Positions 1 through 7,017 of a DNA stretch of 19,932 bases are shown piece after piece. The stretch's first letter is position 1, and the number at the start of each line of letters is the position of its first letter. The position numbers were made by a program, and so were the translations under genes. Source of the stretch: Ferrovibrio sp964429465 (GTDB lineage: Bacteria; Pseudomonadota; Alphaproteobacteria; Ferrovibrionales; Ferrovibrionaceae); the NCBI GenBank assembly GCA_964429465.1, contig CAYSCA010000039.1, positions 1 to 19,932 on the forward strand, written 5' to 3'. Below the pieces are notes generated by a model that was not told the origin of the DNA, searched no databases, and saw only the letters and a list, made by a program, of their open reading frames with translations.

Positions 1-281
1 CGACGGCGGCGAACACCGTGGTGGCCTATGAGCCGGTCTGGGCGATCGGGACCGGCCGCACCCCGACGACCGCGCAGGTGGCCGAAGTACATGCCGCGAT
101 CCGCAAGGACCTGATGGCGCGCTTCGATACCGGCGCGGGCTTCCGCATTCTCTACGGCGGGTCGGTCAAGCCGGATAACGCCAGGGAGCTGATGGGCGTG
201 GCCGATGTCGATGGGGCGCTGGTCGGCGGCGCCAGCCTGAAGGCCGCCGATTTCTGGCCGATCGTCGCAGCGAAGGGATAG
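1..281 (+). CDS. tpiA: Triosephosphate isomerase, C-terminal part (5' end outside window)
   Basis: This is the C-terminal part of triosephosphate isomerase, which interconverts dihydroxyacetone phosphate and glyceraldehyde 3-phosphate in glycolysis and gluconeogenesis in the cytoplasm. The open frame enters from the left edge. It shows the active-site signature AYEPVWAIGTG, in which the Glu is the catalytic base and WAIGTG begins the flexible loop 6. It then shows the phosphate-binding YGGSVKP and the loop-8 segment DGALVGGASL, all in the family's normal order and spacing. Only about 90 of the usual 250 or so residues are present, because the window starts inside the gene. The stop overlaps the ribosome-binding region of the next gene, which starts 5 nt later, so the two are probably cotranscribed. 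In many proteobacteria secG follows tpiA, but here it does not. Confidence 0.96.
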   Translation, partial: TAANTVVAYEPVWAIGTGRTPTTAQVAEVHAAIRKDLMARFDTGAGFRILYGGSVKPDNARELMGVADVDGALVGGASLKAADFWPIVAAKG

Positions 282-286
282 CCGCG

Positions 287-1321
287 ATGGGGGCGGAGGA
301 GCGCGACCGGGACGGCCATGTTGCGGCACTGAAGAAAGTCGCCGAGACATTTGCCGTCGCCGTCACCCCGCACCTCCAGGCACAGATCGATCCTCGCGAT
401 CCGCATGATCCGATCGCCCGCCAGTTTCTGCCCGATGCAGCCGAGCTGGATACCCACCCGCATGAACTGGCCGACCCGATCGGCGACGCTGCCCATAGCC
501 CCGTGCCGGGCATCGTGCACCGCTACCCCGACCGGGTGCTGCTGAAGCTGGTCAATGTCTGCCCGGTCTATTGCCGCTTCTGCTTCCGGCGCGAGATGGT
601 GGGGCCCAGCAGCGTCAAGAACGGATCGAAGGGCCTGACGGGCAGGGAGCTCGATGCCGCCATCGACTATGTCGCGCAGCATCCGGCAATCTGGGAGGTG
701 ATCCTGACCGGCGGCGACCCGCTGATCGTGTCGCCGCGCCGTCTGGGCGAGGTGATAGCCAGGCTGAACGCCATTCCGCATCTCGGCATCATCCGCATCC
801 ACAGCCGGGTGCCGGTGGTCGATCCCGAACGCATCACGCCGGCGCTGATCGATGCGCTGAAAGGCGCGAAGCCGGTCTGGCTGCTGCTGCACGCCAATCA
901 TGCCGCCGAGTTCGCGCCGGAGGCGCGGGCCGCCGTCGCCCGCCTGGTGGATGCCGGCATCCCGGTGCTGGGGCAGTCGGTGCTTCTGCGTGGCGTGAAC
1001 GACAGCCCCGAGGCGCTGACCGCTCTTTTCAGGGCGATGGTCGCCAACCGCATCAAGCCGCATTACCTGCATCATGGCGACCTCGCCCGCGGCACTGCGC
1101 ATTTCCGCGTCAGCCTGGAAGAGGGGCAGAAGCTGGTAGCGTCGCTACGCGGCAGGGTTTCCGGCCTGGCGCAGCCGACCTACATGCTCGACCTGCCCGG
1201 CGGGCACGGGAAGGTGCCGGTCGGGCCGCTCTATGCGCGGCCGGAAGCCGATGGCTCGTGGAGCATCACCGATCCCTGGGGCTGCATGCATCGCTATGAC
1301 GATCCGGCGGCGAAGCGATAG
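287..1321 (+). CDS. Lysine 2,3-aminomutase-like radical SAM protein (KamA/EpmB family)
   Basis: This 344-residue protein belongs to the lysine 2,3-aminomutase family, which uses a 4Fe-4S cluster, S-adenosylmethionine and PLP to move an amino group between lysine C2 and C3. The radical SAM cluster motif CxxxCxxC is at Cys92, Cys96 and Cys99. TGGDPL (141-146) is the SAM-binding GGE/GGD element. PGGHGK (304-309) carries the PLP lysine, Lys309. Asp265 and Asp302 lie 37 residues apart, the same spacing as the two lysine-binding Asp residues of clostridial KamA (293 and 330). The length fits the short EpmB-like branch, which beta-lysylates elongation factor P, better than the longer catabolic KamA. 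No efp or epmA is in the window, so free lysine and EF-P lysine are both possible substrates. The ATG start is supported by AGGGA about 8 nt upstream, inside the end of tpiA. Confidence 0.9.
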   Translation: MGAEERDRDGHVAALKKVAETFAVAVTPHLQAQIDPRDPHDPIARQFLPDAAELDTHPHELADPIGDAAHSPVPGIVHRYPDRVLLKLVNVCPVYCRFCFRREMVGPSSVKNGSKGLTGRELDAAIDYVAQHPAIWEVILTGGDPLIVSPRRLGEVIARLNAIPHLGIIRIHSRVPVVDPERITPALIDALKGAKPVWLLLHANHAAEFAPEARAAVARLVDAGIPVLGQSVLLRGVNDSPEALTALFRAMVANRIKPHYLHHGDLARGTAHFRVSLEEGQKLVASLRGRVSGLAQPTYMLDLPGGHGKVPVGPLYARPEADGSWSITDPWGCMHRYDDPAAKR

Positions 1322-1343
1322 TCGCCGCTAAATCGCCGCTAAA
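1322..1343. repeat. Tandem duplication of an 11-bp unit at convergent gene ends
   Basis: TCGCCGCTAAA occurs twice head to tail (1322-1332 and 1333-1343). The repeat sits between the stop of the aminomutase-like gene and the end of the BLUF gene, and the second copy contains the BLUF stop codon. It is probably a small slippage duplication with no coding effect. Confidence 0.8.
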
Positions 1344-1818
1344 GCTGCGCCGTCAATTCCGGCCGCGTGCGTCGCGACGGGGCGGCCGGCTGCCGCAGCG
1401 GCGGCAGGACCGGGCGTTCCGGCCGCATGTCGCGCATGAAGATCTTCAGCATCATCATCGCGATCTCCGAGGTGCCGTTCTGGCTGACCCTGATCGCGTC
1501 CACCATGGCCGGGATGCTGCCCGGCGCAGCGCGGCCCGATGCCATCGCCCAGCGGCCGAACAGACGATTGCCGATCTGACCCGCAGCCAGATAGCTGAGG
1601 CCGCCATGGCGCGGATCGGCCTCGATGCGCCGCATCAGATGACGCAGGATGACTTCCTCGCCTTCCAGCGCCTGGATGAAGTGCTCTCCGTCATGGAGCA
1701 GGAGGCCGGTGACATTGTCGCGGATATTGCGGCGGCGGGCGGCCGTGAGCAGCAGGTCGAGATCGACCAGGCCAAAATGCTGCAGGGCAGAACTGAGATA
1801 AACGACGCGGTACAGCAT
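1339..1818 (-). CDS. Short BLUF-domain blue-light photoreceptor
   Basis: This 159-residue protein consists of a BLUF domain (sensor of blue light using FAD; residues 1 to about 93) and a C-terminal tail of about 66 residues with no recognised effector domain. It is probably cytoplasmic. The photocycle residues are all present at the spacing of AppA: Tyr7 (AppA Tyr21), Asn31 (Asn45), Gln49 (Gln63) and Trp90 (Trp104), plus Met92. GLLLHDGEHFIQALEG is the typical flavin-site strand. A longer frame upstream exists, but the ATG at 1818 directly begins the domain (MLYRVVYLSS) and has GGGGGA upstream, so it is preferred. The tail is rich in Pro and Arg. Short BLUF proteins act through a separate partner protein. 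The nearest candidate is the divergent HWE-type kinase, but that link is only positional. Confidence 0.9.
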   Translation of the reverse strand: MLYRVVYLSSALQHFGLVDLDLLLTAARRRNIRDNVTGLLLHDGEHFIQALEGEEVILRHLMRRIEADPRHGGLSYLAAGQIGNRLFGRWAMASGRAAPGSIPAMVDAIRVSQNGTSEIAMMMLKIFMRDMRPERPVLPPLRQPAAPSRRTRPELTAQL

Positions 1819-2221
1819 GACATTTCCCCCACATCGTTGTTGCTTGCCGCACCATAAATCGCAGTTTTCCGTCAGAGGGGTGATCACTTCGTTATCTGCC
1901 TGCGACAAAAACGTGGCACGGCCGCGGATCTGCCAGGTTTCCTTACCGGAATCCGGGGCTTAAACCGCAGGGTGCTTTGTGAGCAGACTTCCTCTCTCCG
2001 GCCAGTACAGTGCAGGATTGCGCGTGCGGCGAGCGATGCGAGGAAGCCAGCGTGTCGCCTGCTGCTGACAGCATTCGCTATCTGAGAAGTATTGGCAGTC
2101 CGGGTGAGATGCTGCTGATCGGCAGACGGCAAATTGCCGCTTATGCGCAGCAGGAAAAGCCGCTAGTCTGACCCTCTCTCATTTGGCATGGCAAGACGCC
2201 GTGCGCTCTCCGAGGACAATC
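1819..2221. other. 403-bp divergent spacer between the BLUF gene and the HWE kinase gene
   Basis: No convincing gene was found here. A minus-strand frame at 1884-2132 has no family signature and no ribosome-binding site. The spacer must hold promoters for both neighbours, but I see no pair of strong -35/-10 boxes. A perfect dyad (CGGCAA-A-TTGCCG, 2127-2139) lies about 85 nt upstream of the kinase start. CTAGTCT at 2163-2169 resembles a weak -10. The TGGCACG at 1914-1920 lacks a matching -12 element. Confidence 0.5.
2127..2139. promoter_or_regulatory. Perfect 6+1+6 dyad, possible operator
   Basis: CGGCAA and TTGCCG flank a single A, giving a perfect 13-bp inverted repeat. It lies in the divergent spacer between the BLUF gene and the HWE kinase, about 85 nt upstream of the kinase start. 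It is symmetrical enough to be a site for a dimeric regulator, but no regulator is identified and chance is not excluded. Confidence 0.3.
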
Positions 2222-3868
2222 ATGCCCTGGCGCACCCGCCTTTATGCTCCGCCTCTGCGTCGCCTGCGCGCCGGGCTGATTGTTGCTCCGATCGTGGTGG
2301 CGATGATCTGGGCGCACCAGTTGTGGCGGGAGAAGGAAAGAGCCGCGATCACCGAGGCCAGGCAAAGTGCCGCACTGGTCAGCGAATATGCGCTTCGGGT
2401 CATCCAGAGCCAGAAACTGCTGCTCAACCAGGTCGACAGCATCATCACCGAGCATCCGGAGATTACGCAGCACGACCTGCACAACCGGCTGCGCGCTCTC
2501 GATGCCGGCTATGAATACAGCACCAGCCTGGGCGTAGCCGAAGCGGACGGCAGGATGAGAGCGGGCAGCAGGCAATTCCCGCTGCAGGTCAGCATCGAAG
2601 ACCGCGAGTATTTCCGGGCCCTGCGTGAAAATGATTTACCGCTTTTCATCGATCGCGTCGTGTTGCAGGCCACCGGACGGGATACGCTGATCATGGCCCG
2701 GCGCCTCTCCGGCGAAGGCTTCCGGGGTATCGTCACGGCCGCGACGGACATCGTGCAGTTCACCGATTTCCTTGCCGGGATCAGCCCGGCTGCCGATGCG
2801 GCGGCGTTCCTGATGCGCAGCGACGGCAAACTGCTGGTCCGCCCGAATCCCTCCGACCCGGCGTTCATGATGCTACCCGACGGACCTGTCATGACGGCGA
2901 TCTCGAAGGAAGATGCCGGTATTTTCGAAGGGCCCGGCCGGATGGACGGCGTTGGTCGACTCTACGCCTTCAGGAAAATCGGTAACCTGCCGCTCTACGC
3001 AATCTCGGGTCGCTCGCAGCAGGCGCTGCTGATGGCCGTCCTCCGCGACATGGCGGCGGTCGCCCTGTTTCTCGTGCTGTCGGCGGGGCTTGGCTATCTG
3101 GCGCTGACCGAAGCGATCCGGCGGATCGAAGCCGAGCGGGCCCGCCGCGAAGCGGAATTCGACCGGCGGCATCTGGAAGAGGCGCGGCAGATGGCGGAGC
3201 TGAAGGAAACGCTGCTGAAGGAAATGAACCACAGGGTTCACAACAACCTGCAGACGATCCAGGCACTGATCCATCTGCGCAGCCGCAATCCGGTCGATCC
3301 CGGAGTCATGCTTCAGGAAATTGCGCAGCGGGTCTGGGCGATATCCGAGGTGCATAGTCTGCTTTACAACTCTGCGGAGTATACTCACCTGGACCTCGGA
3401 GCCTTCCTGCGGACCATGACCAACAATCCCGGCATCGTGCCGCCGGAGCATGCGATCACGGTGGAATGCCATACCGACAAGGTCGAGGTCGAGCTGCGCC
3501 AGGCCGTGCCGGCCGCCCTGATCGTGCTGGAATGCCTGACCAACGCACTGAAGCATGCTTTCCCTGGCGAGCGCAGCGGAACCATCCGCATCACGCTGCG
3601 CCGCCGTGGTGACGATGCGGAGATCGTGGTCGCGGACGACGGGGTCGGCATGCCCGATCTCGGCCGGCGGAATTCGGGCATGAAGCTCAACCGCAATCTC
3701 GCCGCGCAAATCCAGGGCCGCCTGGATGTCGAGAGCCGCAGCAACCGGGGCACCACGATCCGTCTGCAATTTCCGATCGCACCTTCCGCCGAGGGGCAGG
3801 GCGGCACCGCAGGGCAAGGTGACCTGACGGGCAGGCCGAATGCACCGCTCGCCGCGAATTCCCCCTAG
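2222..3868 (+). CDS. Membrane sensor histidine kinase, HWE/HisKA_2 family
   Basis: This is a 548-residue inner-membrane sensor kinase. A first membrane helix (about residues 17-35) is followed by a roughly 235-residue periplasmic region of dCACHE/PAS-like type, with the motif IEDREYFRAL typical of that fold. A second helix (about 269-293) and a charged coiled linker come next. The phosphoacceptor region is of HisKA_2 type (LLKEMNHRVHNNLQ, His337), and the ATPase domain has the N box ECLTNALKHAF, the G1 box DDGVGMP and a terminal GTTIRLQFP strand. These kinases commonly feed general stress or light responses in Alphaproteobacteria. A TTG codon further upstream could also open the frame, but the ATG at 2222 has GAGGA 5 nt upstream. 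No response regulator is adjacent. The last 30 or so residues are low-complexity Gly/Ala/Pro. Confidence 0.9.
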   Translation: MPWRTRLYAPPLRRLRAGLIVAPIVVAMIWAHQLWREKERAAITEARQSAALVSEYALRVIQSQKLLLNQVDSIITEHPEITQHDLHNRLRALDAGYEYSTSLGVAEADGRMRAGSRQFPLQVSIEDREYFRALRENDLPLFIDRVVLQATGRDTLIMARRLSGEGFRGIVTAATDIVQFTDFLAGISPAADAAAFLMRSDGKLLVRPNPSDPAFMMLPDGPVMTAISKEDAGIFEGPGRMDGVGRLYAFRKIGNLPLYAISGRSQQALLMAVLRDMAAVALFLVLSAGLGYLALTEAIRRIEAERARREAEFDRRHLEEARQMAELKETLLKEMNHRVHNNLQTIQALIHLRSRNPVDPGVMLQEIAQRVWAISEVHSLLYNSAEYTHLDLGAFLRTMTNNPGIVPPEHAITVECHTDKVEVELRQAVPAALIVLECLTNALKHAFPGERSGTIRITLRRRGDDAEIVVADDGVGMPDLGRRNSGMKLNRNLAAQIQGRLDVESRSNRGTTIRLQFPIAPSAEGQGGTAGQGDLTGRPNAPLAANSP

Positions 3869-3994
3869 CGCCGGTAGCCCCGTCTTCCGCCGGTTGCGAT
3901 TTCCGGCTGTAAGCGGGAACCGGCTTCGCCATTTCCGACAGGTTATCGATTTTCCACTTGCCGTTGTCTCTGCGGAAAACGGTATCTATCCCCC

Positions 3995-4894
3995 ATGACT
4001 GTACCGGATCGGCATTGGCTGCTGCGCTATTTCAATGCCGCTGACCGTTGGCTGGGGCGCATCCATGTGGTGTTCGCCGCCTCGCTGCTGGTCGGTATCG
4101 CGGTAACCGGCGCCGTGCTGTTCCATCTGCTGTTCGGCTGGCTGTTCGCGACGCGGATTGGCAACGCGGAACTGGCTATCGCGGCGCTGGTGACAATCGT
4201 GGTCGCCACGCCGATCATCGTCTATGCGCAGCAGGTGATCCGCTCCCAGCGGGCGGCCAAGAATCAGCTGAAGCTGATGACCCGCGAATTGGCGATCGCC
4301 CTGCACAATGCGGAGGACGTGAATAACTCGCGCGCCGCGCAATTCGCCAACATGAGCCACGAGCTGCGGACGCCGATGAACGCCATTGTCGGCTTTTCCG
4401 ACATCCTGCGCCACGAGCGCTTCGGGCCGATGGGCAATTCCCGTTACGTGGAGTTCGCCGGCGATATAAACGACAGCGCCCAGCATCTGCTCGAACTGAT
4501 CAATAACCTGCTCGACCTTGCCAAGATGGAAGCCGGCGGTTTCGATACGCGCGACGCCGAAGCCGCCGAAATCGGCGAGACGATCGACAGGGTCGTGCGG
4601 CTGATCCGCCCGCTGGCATCGCGTCAGGGTGTCGCCGTGACGGTTGAGGCTGCTGGGCAGGACCTCTTCATCGTTGTCGTCGANNNNNNNNNNNNNNNNN
4701 NNNNNNNNNNNNNNNNNNNNNNNNNNNNNNNNNNNNNNNNNNNNNNNNNNNNNNNNNNNNNNNNNNNNNNNNNNNNNNNNNNNGAGCCGGGCGCCGGCAC
4801 CCAGGTGACCCTGACCTTTCCGGCCGCCGACCCGGACATGCTGTTCGGCCCGAAATCACAGGACGAGGCGCGGCGGTCGGCTCAGGTCCCGTGA
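3995..4894 (+). CDS. Membrane sensor histidine kinase (HisKA), interrupted by an assembly gap
   Basis: The protein has two adjacent membrane helices (about residues 24-51 and 58-82) with almost no periplasmic loop. A short linker leads to a HisKA dimerisation domain, FANMSHELRTPMNAIVGFSD, with phosphoacceptor His122. The ATPase domain begins (GQDLFIVVV) and then runs into 100 N. After the gap, EPGAGTQVTLTFP is the standard last strand of a HATPase_c domain, so N, G1, F and G2 boxes are hidden. A normal domain needs about 90 residues here, but the N run supplies only 33, so the true gap is probably about 170 bp longer. The frame is kept across the N run as written. The arrangement recalls the DivJ/PleC-like kinases of Alphaproteobacteria, but the target is unknown and no response regulator adjoins it. 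The start is the first ATG, with only a weak ribosome-binding site. Confidence 0.85.
   Translation: MTVPDRHWLLRYFNAADRWLGRIHVVFAASLLVGIAVTGAVLFHLLFGWLFATRIGNAELAIAALVTIVVATPIIVYAQQVIRSQRAAKNQLKLMTRELAIALHNAEDVNNSRAAQFANMSHELRTPMNAIVGFSDILRHERFGPMGNSRYVEFAGDINDSAQHLLELINNLLDLAKMEAGGFDTRDAEAAEIGETIDRVVRLIRPLASRQGVAVTVEAAGQDLFIVVVXXXXXXXXXXXXXXXXXXXXXXXXXXXXXXXXXXEPGAGTQVTLTFPAADPDMLFGPKSQDEARRSAQVP
4684..4783. other. Assembly gap (100 N)
   Basis: A run of exactly 100 N replaces most of the ATPase domain of the kinase at 3995-4894. A round 100 is the usual placeholder for a scaffold gap of unknown length. From the family's domain size the missing sequence should be about 270 bp. Confidence 0.98.
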
Positions 4895-4904
4895 TCCGGG
4901 GCGG

Positions 4905-4930
4905 CCCTCTATCCGTAAAGAGGGGTTTCT
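4905..4930. terminator. Possible bidirectional terminator between convergent genes
   Basis: CCCTCT (4905-4910) and AGAGGG (4919-4924) form a 6-bp stem with an 8-nt loop. On the plus strand GTTTCT follows. It lies between the convergent ends of the kinase gene (stop at 4894) and the ferritin-like gene (stop at 4931). The stem is short and the T tract imperfect. Confidence 0.5.
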
Positions 4931-5242
4931 CTAATCGTGGTGATCGCCTTCGGCCTCTGACTTCGCAATGTCCTTGTCGGTGAAGAGGTATTCCTTCAGC
5001 TCGCGGTCGAAATCCTCGCTCTGCCGGCGCAGCCATTCCAGTACCATGGCGGCATGCTCGATCTCCTCGCGCATATTATGCAGCAGAATGGCTTTCAGCG
5101 CGGCATCGTCGCAATCGTCGGCCCGCTGCTGATACCAGTCGGCGGCTTCCAGTTCTTCCATCAGCGAAACGATGGCCTGATGCATGGCCAGCGTCTTCGG
5201 GCGCAGGCGTTCACGGGGCGCATGCAGGTCTTCACTCGACAT
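4931..5242 (-). CDS. Encapsulated-ferritin-like (EncFtn family) protein lacking a targeting tail
   Basis: This 103-residue all-helical ferritin-like protein closely resembles the EncFtn family, whose two-helix subunits pair to form a di-iron ferroxidase site and oxidise Fe(II) for storage inside an encapsulin shell. The R. rubrum EncFtn site residues all have counterparts, shifted by two: Glu29, Glu30 and Glu32 with Trp36-Tyr37 in EELEAADWY, and Glu60 and His63 in EEIEHAAM. The Glu30-Glu60 spacing (30) is the same as in the family. The protein ends at DHHD, shortly after the helical domain. I see no C-terminal extension with the short hydrophobic motif that loads EncFtn into encapsulin, and no encapsulin gene in the window. 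AAGGAGA lies 8 nt before the ATG at 5242, which is preferred over two ATGs upstream. trkH lies 84 bp upstream on the same strand. Confidence 0.85.
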   Translation of the reverse strand: MSSEDLHAPRERLRPKTLAMHQAIVSLMEELEAADWYQQRADDCDDAALKAILLHNMREEIEHAAMVLEWLRRQSEDFDRELKEYLFTDKDIAKSEAEGDHHD

Positions 5243-5326
5243 CGGCGGCATCTCCTTCCAGAAGCAGATGGCCATTCAAGCGGCAAAGCCGTGGCTGCGG
5301 TGTGACAAGTCGGAGCGGCGAGGCCG

Positions 5327-6817
5327 TCAGGCGCGCCAGAATGCCCGGCTGAACGGGATAAACAGGATCAGGATTTCCAGCCGTCCGGCCAGCATGCCGA
5401 ACGACATCAGCCATTTCACCCCGTCGGGCACCTCCCGGAAGGTGCAGCAGGGCCCGATCCTGGGTCCTAGTCCGGGGCCGCCATTGCCCAGCGCCGTGGC
5501 GGCAGTGGCCAAGCTCTCCTGGAAGTCGAGGCCGAACAGCGCCACCGCCAGCGTCAATGCGGTAAGCAGCAGGAGATACATGAAGATGTAGGTGGCGACG
5601 CCCGCCCGTACCGCGTCGGAGATGTTTTCACCGTTATAGGTGATGCGGAAAGTGCCATGCGGATAGATCTGCCGGTGCAGCTGGGCGCGCACCAGCTTGA
5701 ACATGGCAAGGATGCGGAACACCTTGATGCCGCCGACGGTCGATCCGGTGCAACCGCCGATCAGCATCAGCAGCAGTACGATATTTTCGGCGAAACCGCC
5801 CCACAGCGAGAAATCATGGCTGGTGAAGCCGGTGGTAGTGATGGCCGAGACGGTCACGAAAGCGGCTTCCCGCAGGGCACGCCAGAATTCGATATCGTGC
5901 TTCAGCATGCGCCAGAGCAGCAGCAGGAGAATGCTGCCGGCGATGATACCGAGAAACAGGCGCACCTGGTCGTCGCGGAACAATGCGCCAGGGCGACCAT
6001 ACAACGCGACGATATAGAGCCCAAAGGGCATGGCGCCCAACGTCATGAACAGCACGGCCAGCCACTCGATGGTGGCGCTCTGGAAAAAGCCGATGCTGGA
6101 GTCATGGCTGGAATAGCCGCCGGTCGCCAGTGTTGTCATCGCATGACCGATGGCATCGAAACTGTCCATGCCGGCCAGCCAGTAGCTGATCGCACAGATC
6201 ACCGTCAGCGCAGCATAGATGATGCCAATCTGGCTCACCACTTCGGTGATCCGCGGCACGAATTTGGCCGAGTTGGGCGAGAGGTCGAGGCTGAACAGCT
6301 GCAGGCCGCCGATTCGCAGGAAGGGCAAGGCCAGCACAGCGATGGTGACCACGCCGAAGCCACCGATCCACATCAATAGGAAACGCCAGAGCAGCAGGCC
6401 GCGCGGCAGCTTGTCGAGCCCGATGATCACCGTCGAGCCAGTATTGGTCAGGCCGGAAACCGCCTCGAAGACCGCATCGGCCAGGTCCAGCTGCAGTTCC
6501 GAAACCATGAAGGGAATGGCGGAGACCAGGCTGATGGTGATCCAGGTTGCCGGCAGCAGCAGCAGCGTCTCGTTCAGGTTGATCTGGGTATTACGATTGT
6601 AGGTGGCGATGGCGACCCCGGCGCCACTGAACAGGGTTCCGCCAGAGCAGGTGAGGAAGACAACGTAGTCTTCGTGGCCATCGACAATGTCGATCAGCAT
6701 CGCCGGCAGCATGGCGATGCCGAAGCAGCAACTGACCACGCCGACGAAGAACAGGATCGGCGCCGGCCGGACGGCGGTCTCGCCGCGGGAGGCGGCGCCA
6801 AGGACAGGGGCTTTCAT
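5327..6817 (-). CDS. trkH: Trk-type potassium uptake protein TrkH
   Basis: This 496-residue integral membrane subunit of the Trk potassium uptake system conducts K+ and normally works with the cytoplasmic NAD/ATP-binding gating protein TrkA. Four pore loops mark the SKT fold: TNTGST (124-129), TLATGGYSS (229-237), TTTGFTS (327-333) and GNGGPG (444-449). The conserved segment GGCTGSTVGGIKVFR (354-368) follows the third pore loop. The C-terminus AGRLEILILFIPFSRAFWR is typical. The length is normal for TrkH. No trkA is present in the window. The start is the first ATG of the frame. No clear ribosome-binding site precedes it, so the start is less certain than the rest. The ferritin-like gene follows on the same strand. 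Confidence 0.95.
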   Translation of the reverse strand: MKAPVLGAASRGETAVRPAPILFFVGVVSCCFGIAMLPAMLIDIVDGHEDYVVFLTCSGGTLFSGAGVAIATYNRNTQINLNETLLLLPATWITISLVSAIPFMVSELQLDLADAVFEAVSGLTNTGSTVIIGLDKLPRGLLLWRFLLMWIGGFGVVTIAVLALPFLRIGGLQLFSLDLSPNSAKFVPRITEVVSQIGIIYAALTVICAISYWLAGMDSFDAIGHAMTTLATGGYSSHDSSIGFFQSATIEWLAVLFMTLGAMPFGLYIVALYGRPGALFRDDQVRLFLGIIAGSILLLLLWRMLKHDIEFWRALREAAFVTVSAITTTGFTSHDFSLWGGFAENIVLLLMLIGGCTGSTVGGIKVFRILAMFKLVRAQLHRQIYPHGTFRITYNGENISDAVRAGVATYIFMYLLLLTALTLAVALFGLDFQESLATAATALGNGGPGLGPRIGPCCTFREVPDGVKWLMSFGMLAGRLEILILFIPFSRAFWRA

Positions 6818-6867
6818 CGCGGCGGAGTGTGGGCGGCGGCGGGTATGGAATCAAGAGGCGGTGGTGC

Positions 6868-6886
6868 CGGAATGGGGGCAATTCCG
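6868..6886. promoter_or_regulatory. 6-bp inverted repeat upstream of trkH
   Basis: CGGAAT and ATTCCG, separated by 7 nt, form a perfect dyad about 50-70 nt upstream of the trkH start in the 200-bp divergent spacer shared with the hybrid kinase. It could be an operator or a leader hairpin. There is no evidence for a particular regulator. Confidence 0.3.
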
Positions 6887-6951
6887 CCGAAAGCTGCGAC
6901 CTTTCAGGTGCTGCGGCCCCGATTCCGCCGGTAAGGTGTTGCAGTACTGAC

Positions 6952-6984
6952 CCCGATAGGTATGGCGGTGGCCCTCCCATCGGG
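6952..6984. promoter_or_regulatory. Imperfect 9-bp dyad upstream of the hybrid kinase
   Basis: CCCGATAGG (6952-6960) and CCCATCGGG (6976-6984) pair at 8 of 9 positions across a 15-nt spacer, ending 33 nt before the kinase start codon. It may be an operator or a 5' leader hairpin. Confidence 0.3.
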
Positions 6985-7017
6985 CGCCTCGTCCACAATG
7001 ACTGACAAACGAGCACC

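Noticed and set aside
1914..1920. TGGCACG, a perfect sigma-54 -24 element
   Set aside because: The expected TTGC-type -12 element is not at the required spacing, so it is not a complete promoter.
1884..2132. Minus-strand frame of 82 codons in the BLUF/kinase spacer
   Set aside because: There is no ribosome-binding site, no family signature and biased composition. The BLUF gene start at 1818 is better supported.
2183..2221. TTG start extending the HWE kinase by 13 residues
   Set aside because: The ATG at 2222 has GAGGA at good spacing. The extension adds no domain.
3907..3940. GGAAC near 3910 as an EcfG promoter for the second kinase
   Set aside because: No CGTT-like -10 lies 16-17 nt downstream.
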